From assembly GCA_036365515.1 (NCBI GenBank), contig CM070874.1:41663083-41727082 (forward strand): a stretch of DNA of 64,000 nt. The letters are read 5' to 3'. A model generated the notes under the pieces. The model was not told where the DNA came from. It worked only from the letters and a program-made list of their open reading frames with translations, and did not search any database. Shown here one piece after another: positions 30,118 through 43,727 of the stretch. Position 1 is the first letter of the stretch, and the number at the start of each line of letters is the position of its first letter. The DNA comes from Torymus aiolomorphi (Eukaryota > Arthropoda > Insecta > Hymenoptera > Torymidae). A program made the translations under genes and the position numbers.

Positions 30118-32635
30118 CCCTTACGAAAAAAAACTGCTATTTAAACTACTGGCTGAATTACTGTCTCAACTACTGGCTAAACTATTGGCTAAACTGCTGT
30201 TGAACCACTTGCCGTCAGTAGTATTTTCAGATACCCTTTTATGTGTTATTGGATAACTATAGTATAACCACTGATTACCAGCAGTTAAACTATTTCTATT
30301 TGATATGTCTTTTCTATCCATTTGAACTACAGATTTACTACAGGTAAACTTTTATATCCTTCCGTAATTTATTAAACTCTACTGAAACTACTGAGTAACT
30401 ACAGGCAAATATTTAAATTATTTAAATTCATTAAACTCTTGTTGAACTACTGATCAACTACAGATAAACTATTTGATTTTTAATATTTATAGAGATCTAA
30501 TTCAACTATTGACCAACTACAGCTTAACTATTGTATCTTTGTGTAATATATTAAACTGTACTGCGACTACTGAGTAACTACAGGCAAATATTAAAATTAT
30601 TTGAATTCATTAAACTGTTGTTGAACTACTGGTCAACTACAGATAAACTATTCTATTTTCAATATTTATAGAAAAAGGATTCAACTATTGAGCAACTACA
30701 GCTTAACTATTTTATCTTTGTGTAATTTATTAAACTGTGCTGTAACTACTGAGTAACTACAGGCAAATATTTAATAATTTATAGAATTGAGTTTTAACTG
30801 TAGTGCAACTACAGGTGAACTACTATTTCTTTATGTAATATATTAAACTGTACTCAAACTACTGTGTAACAACAGAGAAATATTTCAATTTTTTTAAATT
30901 CATGAAACCAAAAAATCAAACACCTTAACTAAGGTTAAGTGATCGACAAGATACTTATTCGCTGAAAGAGATGACATCTGTGGAATAGAGGCGGTTCCAG
31001 GTATAGGGATACCACGTCACCGTGTAATATCGTAGTCTTTAAGGGTGAAAAATTCCTGTTGCCGCTGTCGTTCTCATTGTCGCCGTACTCTTCTTTTCGT
31101 CGTCATCAACTTCTTTTCAGCTCTAAGTTTTGACCTTGCTGTATACAATTATCACCTGAAAACGTAATATTCCACAAAGAATTGTGTTCGCGATTGATAA
31201 AAATAATGGCGTTATTCGTAAACTTTAACTTATCTGACTAGTTTTTTAAAGTTGATCCACACGATTTCTTATAAAAAGATATTCATAACCGCGACAGCGG
31301 CAAGATGAAAATATCGTGACGTCCAAACATTGTAAAATTAGTTAAATATTTTCATTTTGAATAATATATATAGTTATATTTCTTACGGTTGCTTAGAGAC
31401 AGATCGTATATAACAATTCATGTTGCTTGGACGTCACGATGTTTTCATCTTGCAGCTGTCGCGGTTATGAATATCTTTTTATAAGAAATCGTGTGGATCA
31501 ACTTTAAAAAACTAGTCAGATAAGTTAAAATTTACGAATAACGCCATTATTTTTATCAATCGCGAACACAATTCTTTGTGGAATATTACGTTTTCAGGTG
31601 ATAATTTTATACAGCAAGGTCAAAACTTAGAGCTGAAAAGAAGTTGACGACGACGAAAAGAAGAGTACGGTGACGATGAGAACGACAGCGGCGACAGGAA
31701 TTTTTCACCCTTAAAGACTACGATATTACACGGTGACGTGGTATCCCTATACCTGGAACCACCTCTATTCCACAGACGTCATCTCTTTCAGCGAATAAGT
31801 ATCTTGTCGATCACTTAACCTTAGTTAAGATGTTTGATTTTTTTGTTTCATGAATTTAAAAAAATTGAAATATTTCTCTGTTGTTACACAGTAGTTTGAG
31901 TACAGTTTAATATATTACATAAAGAAACAGTAGTTCACCTGTAGTTGCACTACAGTTAAAACTCAATTCTATAAATTATTAAATATTTGCCTGTAGTTAC
32001 TCAGTAGTTACAGTACAGTTTAATAAATTACACAAAGATAAAATAGTTAAGCTGTAGTTGCTCAATAGTTGAATCCTTTTTCTATAAATATTGAAAATAG
32101 AATAGTTTATCTGTAGTTGACCAATAGTTCAACAACAGTTTAATGAATTCAAATAATTTTAATATTTGCCTGTAGTTACTCAGTAGTCGCAGTACAGTTT
32201 AATATATTACACAAAGATACAATAGTTAAGCTGTAGTTGGTCAATAGTTGAATTAGATCTCTATAAATATTAAAAATCAAATAGTTTATCTGTAGTTGAT
32301 CAGTAGTTCAACAAGAGTTTAATGAATTTAAATAATTTAAATATTTGCCTGTAGTTACTCAGTAGTTTCAGTAGAGTTTAATAAATTACGGAAGGATACA
32401 AAAGTTTACCTGTAGTAAATCTGTAGTTCAAATGGATAGAAAAGACATATCAAATAGAAATAGTTTAACTGCTGGAAATCAGTGGTTATACTATAGTTAT
32501 CCAATAACGCATAAAAGGGTATCCGAAAATACTACTGACGGCAGGTGGTTCAACAGCAGTTTAGCCAATAGTTTAGCCAGTAGTTGAGACAGTAGTTCAA
32601 CTAGTAGTTTAAACAGCATTTTTTTTTCGTAAGGG
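30118..32635. mobile_element. 2.5-kb near-perfect palindrome element
   Basis: Two 1,209-bp arms (30118-31326 and 31427-32635) with a spacer of about 100 bp. Ends CCCTTACGAAAAAAA and TTTTTTTTCGTAAGGG. The outer 800 bp of each arm iterates short motifs (AACTACTG, CAACTACAG, TAAACTATT) every 15-30 bp; the inner 400 bp is more complex. No ORF. GTTTT lies one base outside each end, a possible 5-bp target duplication. Confidence 0.85.
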
Positions 32636-34137
32636 TGTTTTAACCCTTTCAGACATTTCTTGCATAATTAGTACTGTGAAAAAATTATAGAGGTGATGAA
32701 TTTTTTAATATAGAAGTTAATAAAAAATGTTTAATACTAAGAAACCAGTCATGGCAGTTACAATACCTTCAAAAAGGCGAAAAAAACAATATTTATTGAT
32801 TACTTTACCAGAAAAATATCTTTAGTATATGAAACAAATACTAGCAGAAATGCTGATTAAGTATCTTAAACGACTTGATAAATTTACCTGCATTTTTACA
32901 TAAAATGTATTCATCATATATTACCCAATTTCATTCTGAAGAATGTGAGTCAAAATTATTTAAGTAACTTTTCAAGTAAAAAATTTCTAAAAAATTCGGA
33001 GATTTCATGAATTCATGCTTTTTCAACTTGAACTAGGGAGGACGCACCCCTGCACGTTATCATGCGCCAAACACCTGATGCCTATATAAAAACTTCGTTT
33101 TTACATATGAGGCACGACCACTACTATTCAGGAGAACCATATACCTTTGACATTGTAGAAACTGTTACATCTCAAATACCAATATATTATATTTTGACGA
33201 AAACTGTAACGCATTTATAAAAAATTTGTTGTTTTCTATAATAGCCAAAAATTGATTATTTTGATTGTATTTAAACGGTATTAATCGTTTTTTCAAGTTT
33301 AACGTACTAGAAATGCTAAGTTATATCCGAAAATCGACCATTTTAGATACATTTGGGCGTTAGAAATTATTTTTATGGGTTTAACTCGTCAGGAATCGAT
33401 TGTACAAATAAGGTTCAATAGGATAAAGTTTTGTTTTAATATTATCTATAACTTTTACATTTAACATTTTTGTGTAAAATTAAATCCTCTCAAGTAAGGA
33501 GGAAAAATCGATTATTTTGTCAATTATGTCACAATTACCTTTACAAATATTGTTCGAAGAAAAAAATATTTTTTGTAAAAAATATGTTTTCATTAGTTTT
33601 TTTTGAAGCATATGCTAGATTTGTACTGAAACTTAATTCAAGAAACATTAAACTTAAAAATCTTTTTTCTAATTTTTATTTGCTCTGGTGTTTTTTTTAT
33701 TTTCCGATATAGAACTGTCTGGTACTTATAATTAGACGAGTGTCTGGTCCAAAATTCGTTTGGATCCGCCGAAATTTCACTGAGATAATCAAGAAACTTG
33801 AGTACATAGGGACGTACAGATATACAGACATCCCAGAAAACACTTAAAATGAACTCATTTTGGGTGAAAAATAATTTTTATGTGTTCAATTGTTAGTTTT
33901 TGAAATCCGATAATTTTTGCTCTGGTAAAATTATACGGCTCTCCCAGCGGTCTTGCCTAAAAATCAATCAAATAATCATCATTATACATATTATTTTTAA
34001 GGCCTAAGATATAAAATACGACTATTTTAAACCATACTGCATTAAAATTAATCAAGTCGTTGATGCTGTATTACAAAGTTGTCATATACAATTGGTTTAC
34101 AAAATAGCTTTTAGTCCAGTCGCTGAATACAGTTTTG
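32636..34137. other. Unannotated non-coding stretch
   Basis: AT-rich, with no ORF of interest and no long repeat recognised. A stretch near 33725-33850 (GGATCCGCCGAAATTTC, CATAGGGACGTACAGATA) looks like a dispersed repeat but has no second copy here. Confidence 0.4.
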
Positions 34138-34328
34138 TATGCACCGAGAAAAATTTATTCGGGCTTCTTTTCTTTTAAATTACGAAATTTATCATTTTTT
34201 AGAAAAAAAAATAAAGATTTTCTATTTATAAAAATTGTAAATAAAAATTTATTTTGAAAAAAATTCAGCAAACAAAATAAAAATCTATAAAAAAAATTGG
34301 TGTTTGCGGAGTCTTCGCGGTGCATATA
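34138..34328. mobile_element. Possible small MITE with TGCACCG ends
   Basis: TATGCACCGAGAAAAA at 34138 and TTCGCGGTGCATATA near 34328 are imperfect inverted ends, resembling the CACTGA-end MITEs. Weak. Confidence 0.35.
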
Positions 34329-34589
34329 AAAGTGTAGTCTGCGACTGGACAATTTAGATCAAAATAAAAAAAAAACCGCTGCCAATTCATTGGCACGTAG
34401 CTTCCTCAAACTTAATTTACTGATTCCTTTAATTAATTTTTAATTCCAATATTTAAAATTTAATACTTCAGAAAGACAGAAATAACAAAACTCCAACACA
34501 ATTTATTCAAATTTTTATAGATTATATAGATTCTGACCAATCACCATGATCATTTCTGACCAATCACCAAAGCTCAATGATCGACAATA

Positions 34590-34810
34590 ATACAATTTCT
34601 AGAAATTGTATTCCAATAATAAAATTATTGACGATCTTCAAAAACGGATGTATTATAATTTTATTTTGCGATTTTACAGAACAAGTAGGGGTAGTCTGGT
34701 AGTGTTTTACGGTACTTGCATCGTTGCCAATTTTTTTTAGCTAGTATGTATGCTAGAAATTGTATTCCAGCCATAAAATTACTGGCGATCTCAAAAACGG
34801 CTCACTGAAA
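34590..34810. repeat. Dispersed repeat, about 150-bp internal period
   Basis: AGAAATTGTATTCCAA...AAAATTA...GATC...AAAAACGG occurs near 34598 and again near 34750. Related copies lie at 52320-52520. Confidence 0.65.
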
Positions 34811-35640
34811 ACAAAATTTTTGAAATAAACTAAATTTTGTTTAAATCTAATAAATTATTTATTAGCATACTACTATTAAAATATTTCTTTGACTTAACAA
34901 AATTTATTTACTTATCCTGAAGAAATATTTATCTATATTGAATAAATATTTATTAAATAGAGTCAATAGATTTGGTAAAAATGAGTAATTATTTATTTAA
35001 TTTAAAAGTTTTAATATGTGACTTAAGTAAAGAGCTTTTTGTACTAATTAAATATTTTGTTAATTTAAATGTACGCTCTCATTATAATAGATGTTTATTT
35101 ATTAATATAAGGAAAATATTATTTAGATTTGAGAAATTATTTAGTTAATTTCAAATTCTTAAATATTCCAATTAAGAAAATATTTACTTTTATGTATAAT
35201 ATATTTTTTAACTTTTAGTATACATGCAAGTATCAAATTTTAACTATCTATTTATTAGTATAAAAAAAAATAACCTTAATTTAAATAACTAGTTATTTGT
35301 TTTAAATTTTCAATTAATAGATTTAAAAAACTATTAATTTACTTACAATAAATATTTTCTTATTTTTATATAGAGCAACCAGAAAAATTAATTTTTATTT
35401 ATTAGTATTGAAGAAATCTTACTTGAATTCAAGAAATGAATTATTAAATTCTAATTCCGAATTAATTATCTTTAATAAATATTTGTGGGTACTAACAAAT
35501 ATTTTTCACTTATTTTAATCTAGAATAAGTAATTAAATAAATATTTATTACTATACAGCAAATATGTTGGCAATTTAAATGACTTGCATGAAATAAACAT
35601 TTTGCTCGAATGTTATCGATCAAATATTTATTTACAAAAA
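34811..35640. other. Very AT-rich stretch
   Basis: Dominated by AAATATTTATTTATTA-like words with no long ORF. Starts near a CACTGAAAACAAAATTTTTG sequence and ends at TGCCAATATATTGGCA; it may be a degraded MITE. Confidence 0.4.
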
Positions 35641-35675
35641 AACCTCTGCCAATATATTGGCAAGTAGCTTCCTAC

Positions 35676-36277
35676 CCTAGCGGAAATAGGATTTGCAAAT
35701 AACTATTAATAACTGCAAATAACTGAAATAAAAAGTTAGGTTTGAGACAGTATAATCAGTTTTTAGCAGTTATTAGCAATTATTAACAGTTATTTGCAGT
35801 TTTCTTGCAGTTATTTACAGTTATTTTGCAGTTTTTAAAATAAATACTGTAGAAATAAAGGTACTATATCAACAGTTATTAGCAGTTATTTGCAGTTATA
35901 TACAGTTATTTACAGTTATTTACAGTTATTTACAGTTATAAACAGTTAAATTTTTCACTATAATAATAACTTTATTTATTATTAACAAAACTGCAAATAA
36001 CTGCTAATAACTGCTTATAACGGTTTATAATTGTTTATAACTGTTAATAACTATTGATAGCACCTTTATTTCTACAGTTAATATTTAATGAAACTGCAAG
36101 TAACTGCTAATAACTGCAAATAACTGCTAATAACTGTTAATAACTGCGAATAACTGCAAAAAACTGAATATACTGTCTCAAACCTAACCGTTTATTTCAG
36201 TTATTAGCAGTTATTTGCAGTTATTAACAGTTATTTGCAGCTTTTAACAGTTATTTGCAGTTATTATTTCCGCCTGG
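35676..36277. mobile_element. Inverted-repeat element made of AACTG iterons
   Basis: Ends near CCTAGCGGAAATA and TATTTCCGCCTGGG, flanked by TAC on both sides. The interior is almost wholly iterated AACTGCAAATAACTGCTAAT and its complement, changing orientation near 35980. The inner landmark TGTAGAAATAAAGG is inverted at CCTTTATTTCTACA. No ORF. Confidence 0.75.
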
Positions 36278-36659
36278 GTACAAATGAATTTATCACTTCT
36301 ATATATGTATACTATATATGTATAGTTCAAATATAAAATATGTTTATTCATTCTACAAAAAATTACACATTATTTCTTATTCTTCAAATCCTTTATTAAC
36401 TGCTACTGATAATATATCAACACAAAAGTACTATGCTAAGATATTAATAATATAAACTACCACACACAAAATTGTCTATAAATTTCATGTTTCCATTTAT
36501 AAACGAGAGAACACGATTAATATCGAAGTACAGCTAAAAGTATTGTTAAACGTATTTCTCGGCCTCTAATTCGTCAGCGTAACTAGCTAATTTCATGCTA
36601 AATAATAGCTAAAACAAAAGCAAGTAAACAACACGCACCCGTAGCACGCGTCAGTTCCA
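36278..36659. other. Non-coding stretch
   Basis: AT-rich; no gene or repeat recognised apart from a short TATATGTATA duplication near 36300. Confidence 0.4.
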
Positions 36660-37480
36660 TTTTCTAGTATACATAAAGCCGTTCCCGAAAAATTACGATT
36701 TGAAAAGAGGGCTAAAAGAGTTTTAACCTCAAATATCTCTGAAATTCATAAACGAATTTTTTACCTTAAGAACACATAATAAATAACATACAAACTCTAT
36801 ATCTCCACCAAATTTCAAAGAAATCACAATAATTTTTCTCTAGTGATCATGCAACAAAGAAAGTAATTTTGTAAAATACGAAAATTTTGAATATAAAATA
36901 TCTCAAAAAGTAATCGTACGATCTTGATGAAAATTCACATACATAATATCTATATCACACTGAAAAAAATTTGGCACGGCGTCTGTTTCCATCACAGTTC
37001 GTCAGCGCCCCCTTCGCTGCGTGTGTCAGACCACCCACTTTTGGCACAGCGTTTGTCCCTAACGGGAGAGGAGCTGTGCCAGTACGGGGCGCGCGATGCT
37101 TTTACGGGACAGGAGCTGTGCCAGTACGGGGCAGGCGATGTGCCGAACCGCGGTACAACATTCGACCCTACTTTCGGCATAGCGTATGTACTTATCGGGT
37201 CAGCTGGAGTGCCAAATTTTTTTCAGTGCACACATAAAATCTATAAATCTGTAGCTGATTCATCGAGCCGTTCTCAAGAAATTACGATTTGAAATTTTTT
37301 TTTTATTTTAACCTCAAATATCTCTGAAATTTGTGGATCAATCGTTTAGCCCAAAGAACTCAGCCGCAAGCTCTCCAAAATCTACCTCTACGAGGTATTT
37401 CAAAGCAATGAAGTCAATTTTACTCCCGTAATCGTTGAACATACAAAATTCATGTTTTTCATTTTTCAATGTTTACGTTT
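36660..37480. repeat. Two copies of a dispersed repeat around a MITE
   Basis: AAAAATTACGATTTGAAA...TTTTAACCTCAAATATCTCTGAAATT occurs near 36690-36760 and 37280-37340. A third copy (TTAACCTCAATTATTTTTGA) lies at 53270-53400. Confidence 0.6.
36958..37228. mobile_element. CACTGA-terminus MITE
   Basis: 271 bp with ends CACTGAAAAAAATTTGGCAC and GTGCCAAATTTTTTTCAGTG (20-bp inverted repeat), flanked by CA on both sides. The interior repeats CTGTGCCAGTACGGGGC and TACGGGAC-type words. Open frames here are chance. Confidence 0.75.
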
Positions 37481-37761
37481 GGGTTAATAACAAAAGAACC
37501 GTGATAGCTGGAAATATATATATTTTTAATATAGGTATTTTAATTCTCTTTCGAATGATACCCATCCGATTCAAAAACTTAAATCCCATCATTAAAAAAA
37601 TTCGAACATAAATTTTTCGAAAATCAAAAATTCGACATAAAATCAAAACGAATTAGTGAATCGTAAAAAATTATTTTCACCCCCAATTCGAAGTAAAAAA
37701 AGAAGAAAATGAGAACCGTCCGGTTATTAAAATCGACCGTGGAGATCCGGAGATAAAGCGG

Positions 37762-37763
37762 TA

Positions 37764-37816
<53 letters not shown>

Positions 37817-37930
37817 ACACACACACATACACACACGCATGCACGCACGCACACAGCAGACACACACGTGCGCGCGCACACACGTACGCAAGCATGCACG
37901 CGCTCACGCACACGCATGCACGCACGCACA
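37762..37930. repeat. (CA)n microsatellite with CACG-rich extension
   Basis: ACAC tract of about 75 bp, then GCACGCACGC-type degenerate repeats. Cys/Val-rich open frames here are repeat artefacts. Confidence 0.9.
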
Positions 37931-38085
37931 ATAAAATATATATTGTGTAATACACAAGTAAGTATACTTTCTTTAGTCAAGGTCAAAGCAAAACAATATA
38001 CCTATATATTACGAAATCTGTCGTGCAAATAGAATCAGCCAACATTTTTTTTTCCCGCTAAAGTGTAAAAAAAATAGATTTTTTT

Positions 38086-40393
<2,308 letters not shown>

Positions 40394-40404
40394 TACTTAA
40401 TTTT

Positions 40405-40422
40405 TGGGGGCTCGTCCGGGAT
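40405..40422 (+). promoter_or_regulatory. Primer-binding site, tRNA-Pro type
   Basis: TGGGGGCTCGTCCGGGAT, 18 bases complementary to the 3' end of tRNA-Pro, 11 bases past the LTR end. Confidence 0.85.
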
Positions 40423-40570
40423 CATAAGTCACCACAACAAACGTTTTATAAAAACTTTATCTCTCTTTCTCTATTTCTTTTTATAACATATCTATTCTAA
40501 AGAAAAAAAAAGAAATGTGATGTGAAACAGTGAGTGCGCGAATAATTGTTTTAAAAAAAAAAAAAAAAAA

Positions 40571-41136
40571 TTAATTAATTTTTCAAAGTTTAAGTCTACG
40601 CCCCAAAGCCTCTGTGTCACAAAAGGTTGACCACGCGCAACGGCCTCTCGACTAATCTAAAACTAACAAAAGAAACTAAAAATTGTAACTAAAATTTATT
40701 AATTCAAAATTTATGAATCCTCTACAAAGTTAGGGAAGAGAAGTTTTTTTTATACTTCTATTTTTATTAAATCAAAACGGGTGCTGCAAGCTTAGTAAAA
40801 CCAAAAAAATAATAAATGAAATAAAACATAAATTTATAACTATTTAAAAAAGAAAAAAAATTTTAATTAATTTTTCAAAGTTTAAGTCTACGCCCCAAAG
40901 CCTCTGTGTCACAAAAGGTTGACCACGCGCAACGGCCTCTCGACTAATCTAAAACTAACAAAAGAAACTAAAAATTGTAACTAAAATTTATTAATTCAAA
41001 ATTTATGAATCCTCTACAAAGTTAGGGAAGAGAAGTTTTTTTTACACTTCTATTTTTACTAAAACAACGGGTGCTGCAAGCTTAGTAAAACCAAAAAAAT
41101 AATAAATGAAATAAAACATAAATTTATAACTAAATA
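40571..41136. repeat. Tandem duplication in the element leader
   Basis: A unit of about 280 bp (TTAATTAATTTTTCAAAGTT ... AACATAAATTTATAACTA) at 40571 and again at 40863, period 292 bp, with few differences. It contains CGCCCCAAAGCCTCTGTGTC. Confidence 0.85.
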
Positions 41137-41851
41137 AATCGATTTAAAAACTAAAATAAAATAAAGTGGTGGTGGTAAAGAAAAGGAACTCGAACTAAAA
41201 ACAAAAGGAACAAAAACGGCGAATGCGGTCAAATACCGTAGATGAAAATAAATAAATAATTAGACAAACGAATAATTATTATTAATAAATAAATAAATAA
41301 ACAATTATTATTATTAATAAATAAATAATAAATAAATGAACAATTATTTCGAAGTGATACAAATTGATAAACAATGCCGTTAGTACCCGGATTTTAAACA
41401 ACTACTTCCGATCTAGCTAACATCCTATAGTGGTGCAAAATACCTTTACATATAGGTTAAGTTTATTGATAATAATTGCTAATAAATAATACAAATAATA
41501 ATAATAAAATAACTATTAATAAATAATTATAAATAAATAATAAATAAATAAATTAATAATAAATAGTTAATTCTAAATAAATTAATTAATTAATAATAAA
41601 TAATTAATTATAAATAAATTTATTAATCAATAAATCTGAAAGTAATTTGTTGATAATAAAAATGAAGTAAGTAATTACTCTCGTGAATAATTAATAAAAT
41701 TAAGCAAGTCATTTTTATTTTAATTAATAATTGGTCGTTAAAGTTTTATAGTAAGTTTCATTAAAAATAAAGTCGAATAAGTTTTATGTAAGAAGTTATC
41801 TTAATATAACATTGTACGTTTACGAAATTGTTGTGGCGTAATTAAAGACCA
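41137..41851. other. AATAA-rich leader region
   Basis: Low-complexity AATAAATAATTATT sequence. No coding seen. Confidence 0.5.
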
Positions 41852-42206
41852 ATGATTTCCCAGTACACAGAAGGATTAAATTCCTTCTATGCTGCCGCGA
41901 GGATTCAAAATCTAGAAGAATCCCTTGCACGGGTTCATTTGGAAAATTTAGATCAAACATTAACTATAAATAAAATTATTTATTCGCGGTAATCGCGAAA
42001 TAACGAATGCAATTTTAGATGCCGGTCAGGATAATAAGGGAAGATTCTTGCAATTGGAAAAGAGAGTGAATAAGTATCACGGATTAGAGATTAGCCTAAC
42101 CAAATCAGTTCATACGAGTTTTCAGCAAATAAATAAGCAACACTTTGTTGAAGATACTGAAGTTCTTAAATTGGAAAAGGTTTTGAGGAATTTAAAATTA
42201 GAATAA
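41852..42206 (+). pseudogene. Short gag-like reading frame, frameshifted
   Basis: ATG at 41852 opens MISQYTEGLNSFYAAARIQN and stops near 41992; the adjacent frame continues with REITNAILDAGQDNKGRFLQ and a helical stretch to TAA at 42206. The two look like one broken helical protein, perhaps the matrix end of gag (inference). No homologue recognised. Confidence 0.4.
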
Positions 42207-42566
42207 TAAATAATAATATTAAAATAAACATTAATAATTATTAATAAATAATTAATAATAAATAGATACATAACAATTTTTAATAAATAAATAATAATAA
42301 CTAAATAATAATTATTAATAAATAATTAAATAAATAGATACATAACAATTTTTAATAAATAAATAATAATAACTAAATAATAATTATTAATAAATAATTA
42401 AATAAATAATAAATAATGCATAAATAAATTAATAATACATAAAAACCGTAGCTGATGTTCCGTATTTGGAAAATCATGATCAGTTTAAGCGGTATAAAAA
42501 CCATAATTGATTGTCTTTCTCTCTTGAGGGAGAGAGGAAGAAGAACAAATAATTAATTCAGCACGT
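42207..42566. repeat. AATAA-rich low-complexity repeat
   Basis: AATAGATACATAACAATTTT recurs at 42261 and 42334 within AATAAATAAT sequence, about 73 bp apart. Then a short leader with a CTCTCTTGAGGGAGAGAGG stem near 42517. Confidence 0.6.
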
Positions 42567-43727
42567 ATGGACGAATGTTCATATGTAGAAGCTGAAGCTG
42601 AACAAAAAAATTTTTCTAAAATGGGTTTTGTGTGCCAATTGTGTCATGAACGTGGACACATTGCACTCCAATGTCATAAAAATAAAAAGTGCCAATTGTG
42701 CTATAAGTTTGGACATATAGCTTTACAATGTCACAAATTGGTCAGATGCCAACTTTGCTCTGGAGTAAATCATACCGCGGCTACTTGTCATAGTCGTCCG
42801 ACTCAATCTAAAACTACGTCATCAAATACCTTAAATAATAACAATAAACCTTTAAATAAATTAGATTCTGATTTATTTCAATTAGTTTCAGAAAACAATT
42901 TATTAACTCAATTAAATAAATCTCTACAGTACATTTATCAACTTCCTAACGAAGGTACAATTCAGTATTCGAATAAATTTATAACTACAGCTAATGAAGT
43001 AATGAAAGAATGTAATATAGAAATTATATTAACCAACAATATTAAATTTAATAAAACAATTCAGACTTTTCTTATTAAACATTTTCTAAAAGGATTAGAA
43101 TTTAATTTATTGCCGCATGTTAGTCCATGTGCAACCTTGCGCGAAACAATTCGGAATGTTGTTTCCATTGAAAAAATCCAATCATATAGTAATGCAAATT
43201 CAAGATCTAATATAATAAAAGATCAATGCATATCTTCAGAACTAAGATCAGTTACTTTAGGAAAATCGGCAAAAGTTTCAGATTTAAATATTGAAAATCA
43301 ATTGCCGAATGAAATTGAATATAAAAATGATAGAAAAATAGGTCATATAAATATATCCACAAATCGAACAATTAATCATACATTAATTCATAAAATTGCA
43401 GATAATTCGAAAGCTAACTATAATAAAAATAACTATGAAACAAATGAAAAATCTGAAGATATTCATAAAATTCTTACAAAAAGCGTATCAAAACGTATTA
43501 TTAAGGAACTCAAACCTAATTATGAAAAATCAAATAATTTAAATGATTTACCAGAAGTAAATTATTTATCAAATAATTTACCAGACGAAATTATTTTACT
43601 TCCAGAAGATAAAAAGACTATAAATAATGATCCATTGGAATTACCCGAAGATTTAAGTATTAACAAAAATCAAGAATTTGTTAACCCCATCATTCCTAAA
43701 CTAAAATCTACATCGGTTGGTCTCTAA
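42567..43727 (+). CDS. Gag-like protein with three N-terminal zinc knuckles
   Basis: 386 aa. Three CCHC knuckles lie near residues 19-70: CQLCHERGHIALQC, CQLCYKFGHIALQC, CQLCSGVNHTAATC. After them, a stretch (YSNKFITTANEVMKECN, FNKTIQTFLIKHFLKGLEF) resembles the C-terminal capsid region of Gypsy-type Gags. The order knuckles-then-capsid is the reverse of normal Gag. The rest is Asn/Lys/Glu-rich. It lies between the leader and a frame-overlapping second ORF. Presumed RNA-binding role. Confidence 0.55.
   Translation: MDECSYVEAEAEQKNFSKMGFVCQLCHERGHIALQCHKNKKCQLCYKFGHIALQCHKLVRCQLCSGVNHTAATCHSRPTQSKTTSSNTLNNNNKPLNKLDSDLFQLVSENNLLTQLNKSLQYIYQLPNEGTIQYSNKFITTANEVMKECNIEIILTNNIKFNKTIQTFLIKHFLKGLEFNLLPHVSPCATLRETIRNVVSIEKIQSYSNANSRSNIIKDQCISSELRSVTLGKSAKVSDLNIENQLPNEIEYKNDRKIGHINISTNRTINHTLIHKIADNSKANYNKNNYETNEKSEDIHKILTKSVSKRIIKELKPNYEKSNNLNDLPEVNYLSNNLPDEIILLPEDKKTINNDPLELPEDLSINKNQEFVNPIIPKLKSTSVGL

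Noticed and set aside
36924..37292. 122-aa and 88-aa open frames
   Set aside because: Lie across the CACTGA MITE and its internal repeats.
37624..37986. Cys/Val-rich open frames
   Set aside because: Translation of (CA)n and CACG repeats; the same applies at 11355-11657 and 62375-62777.
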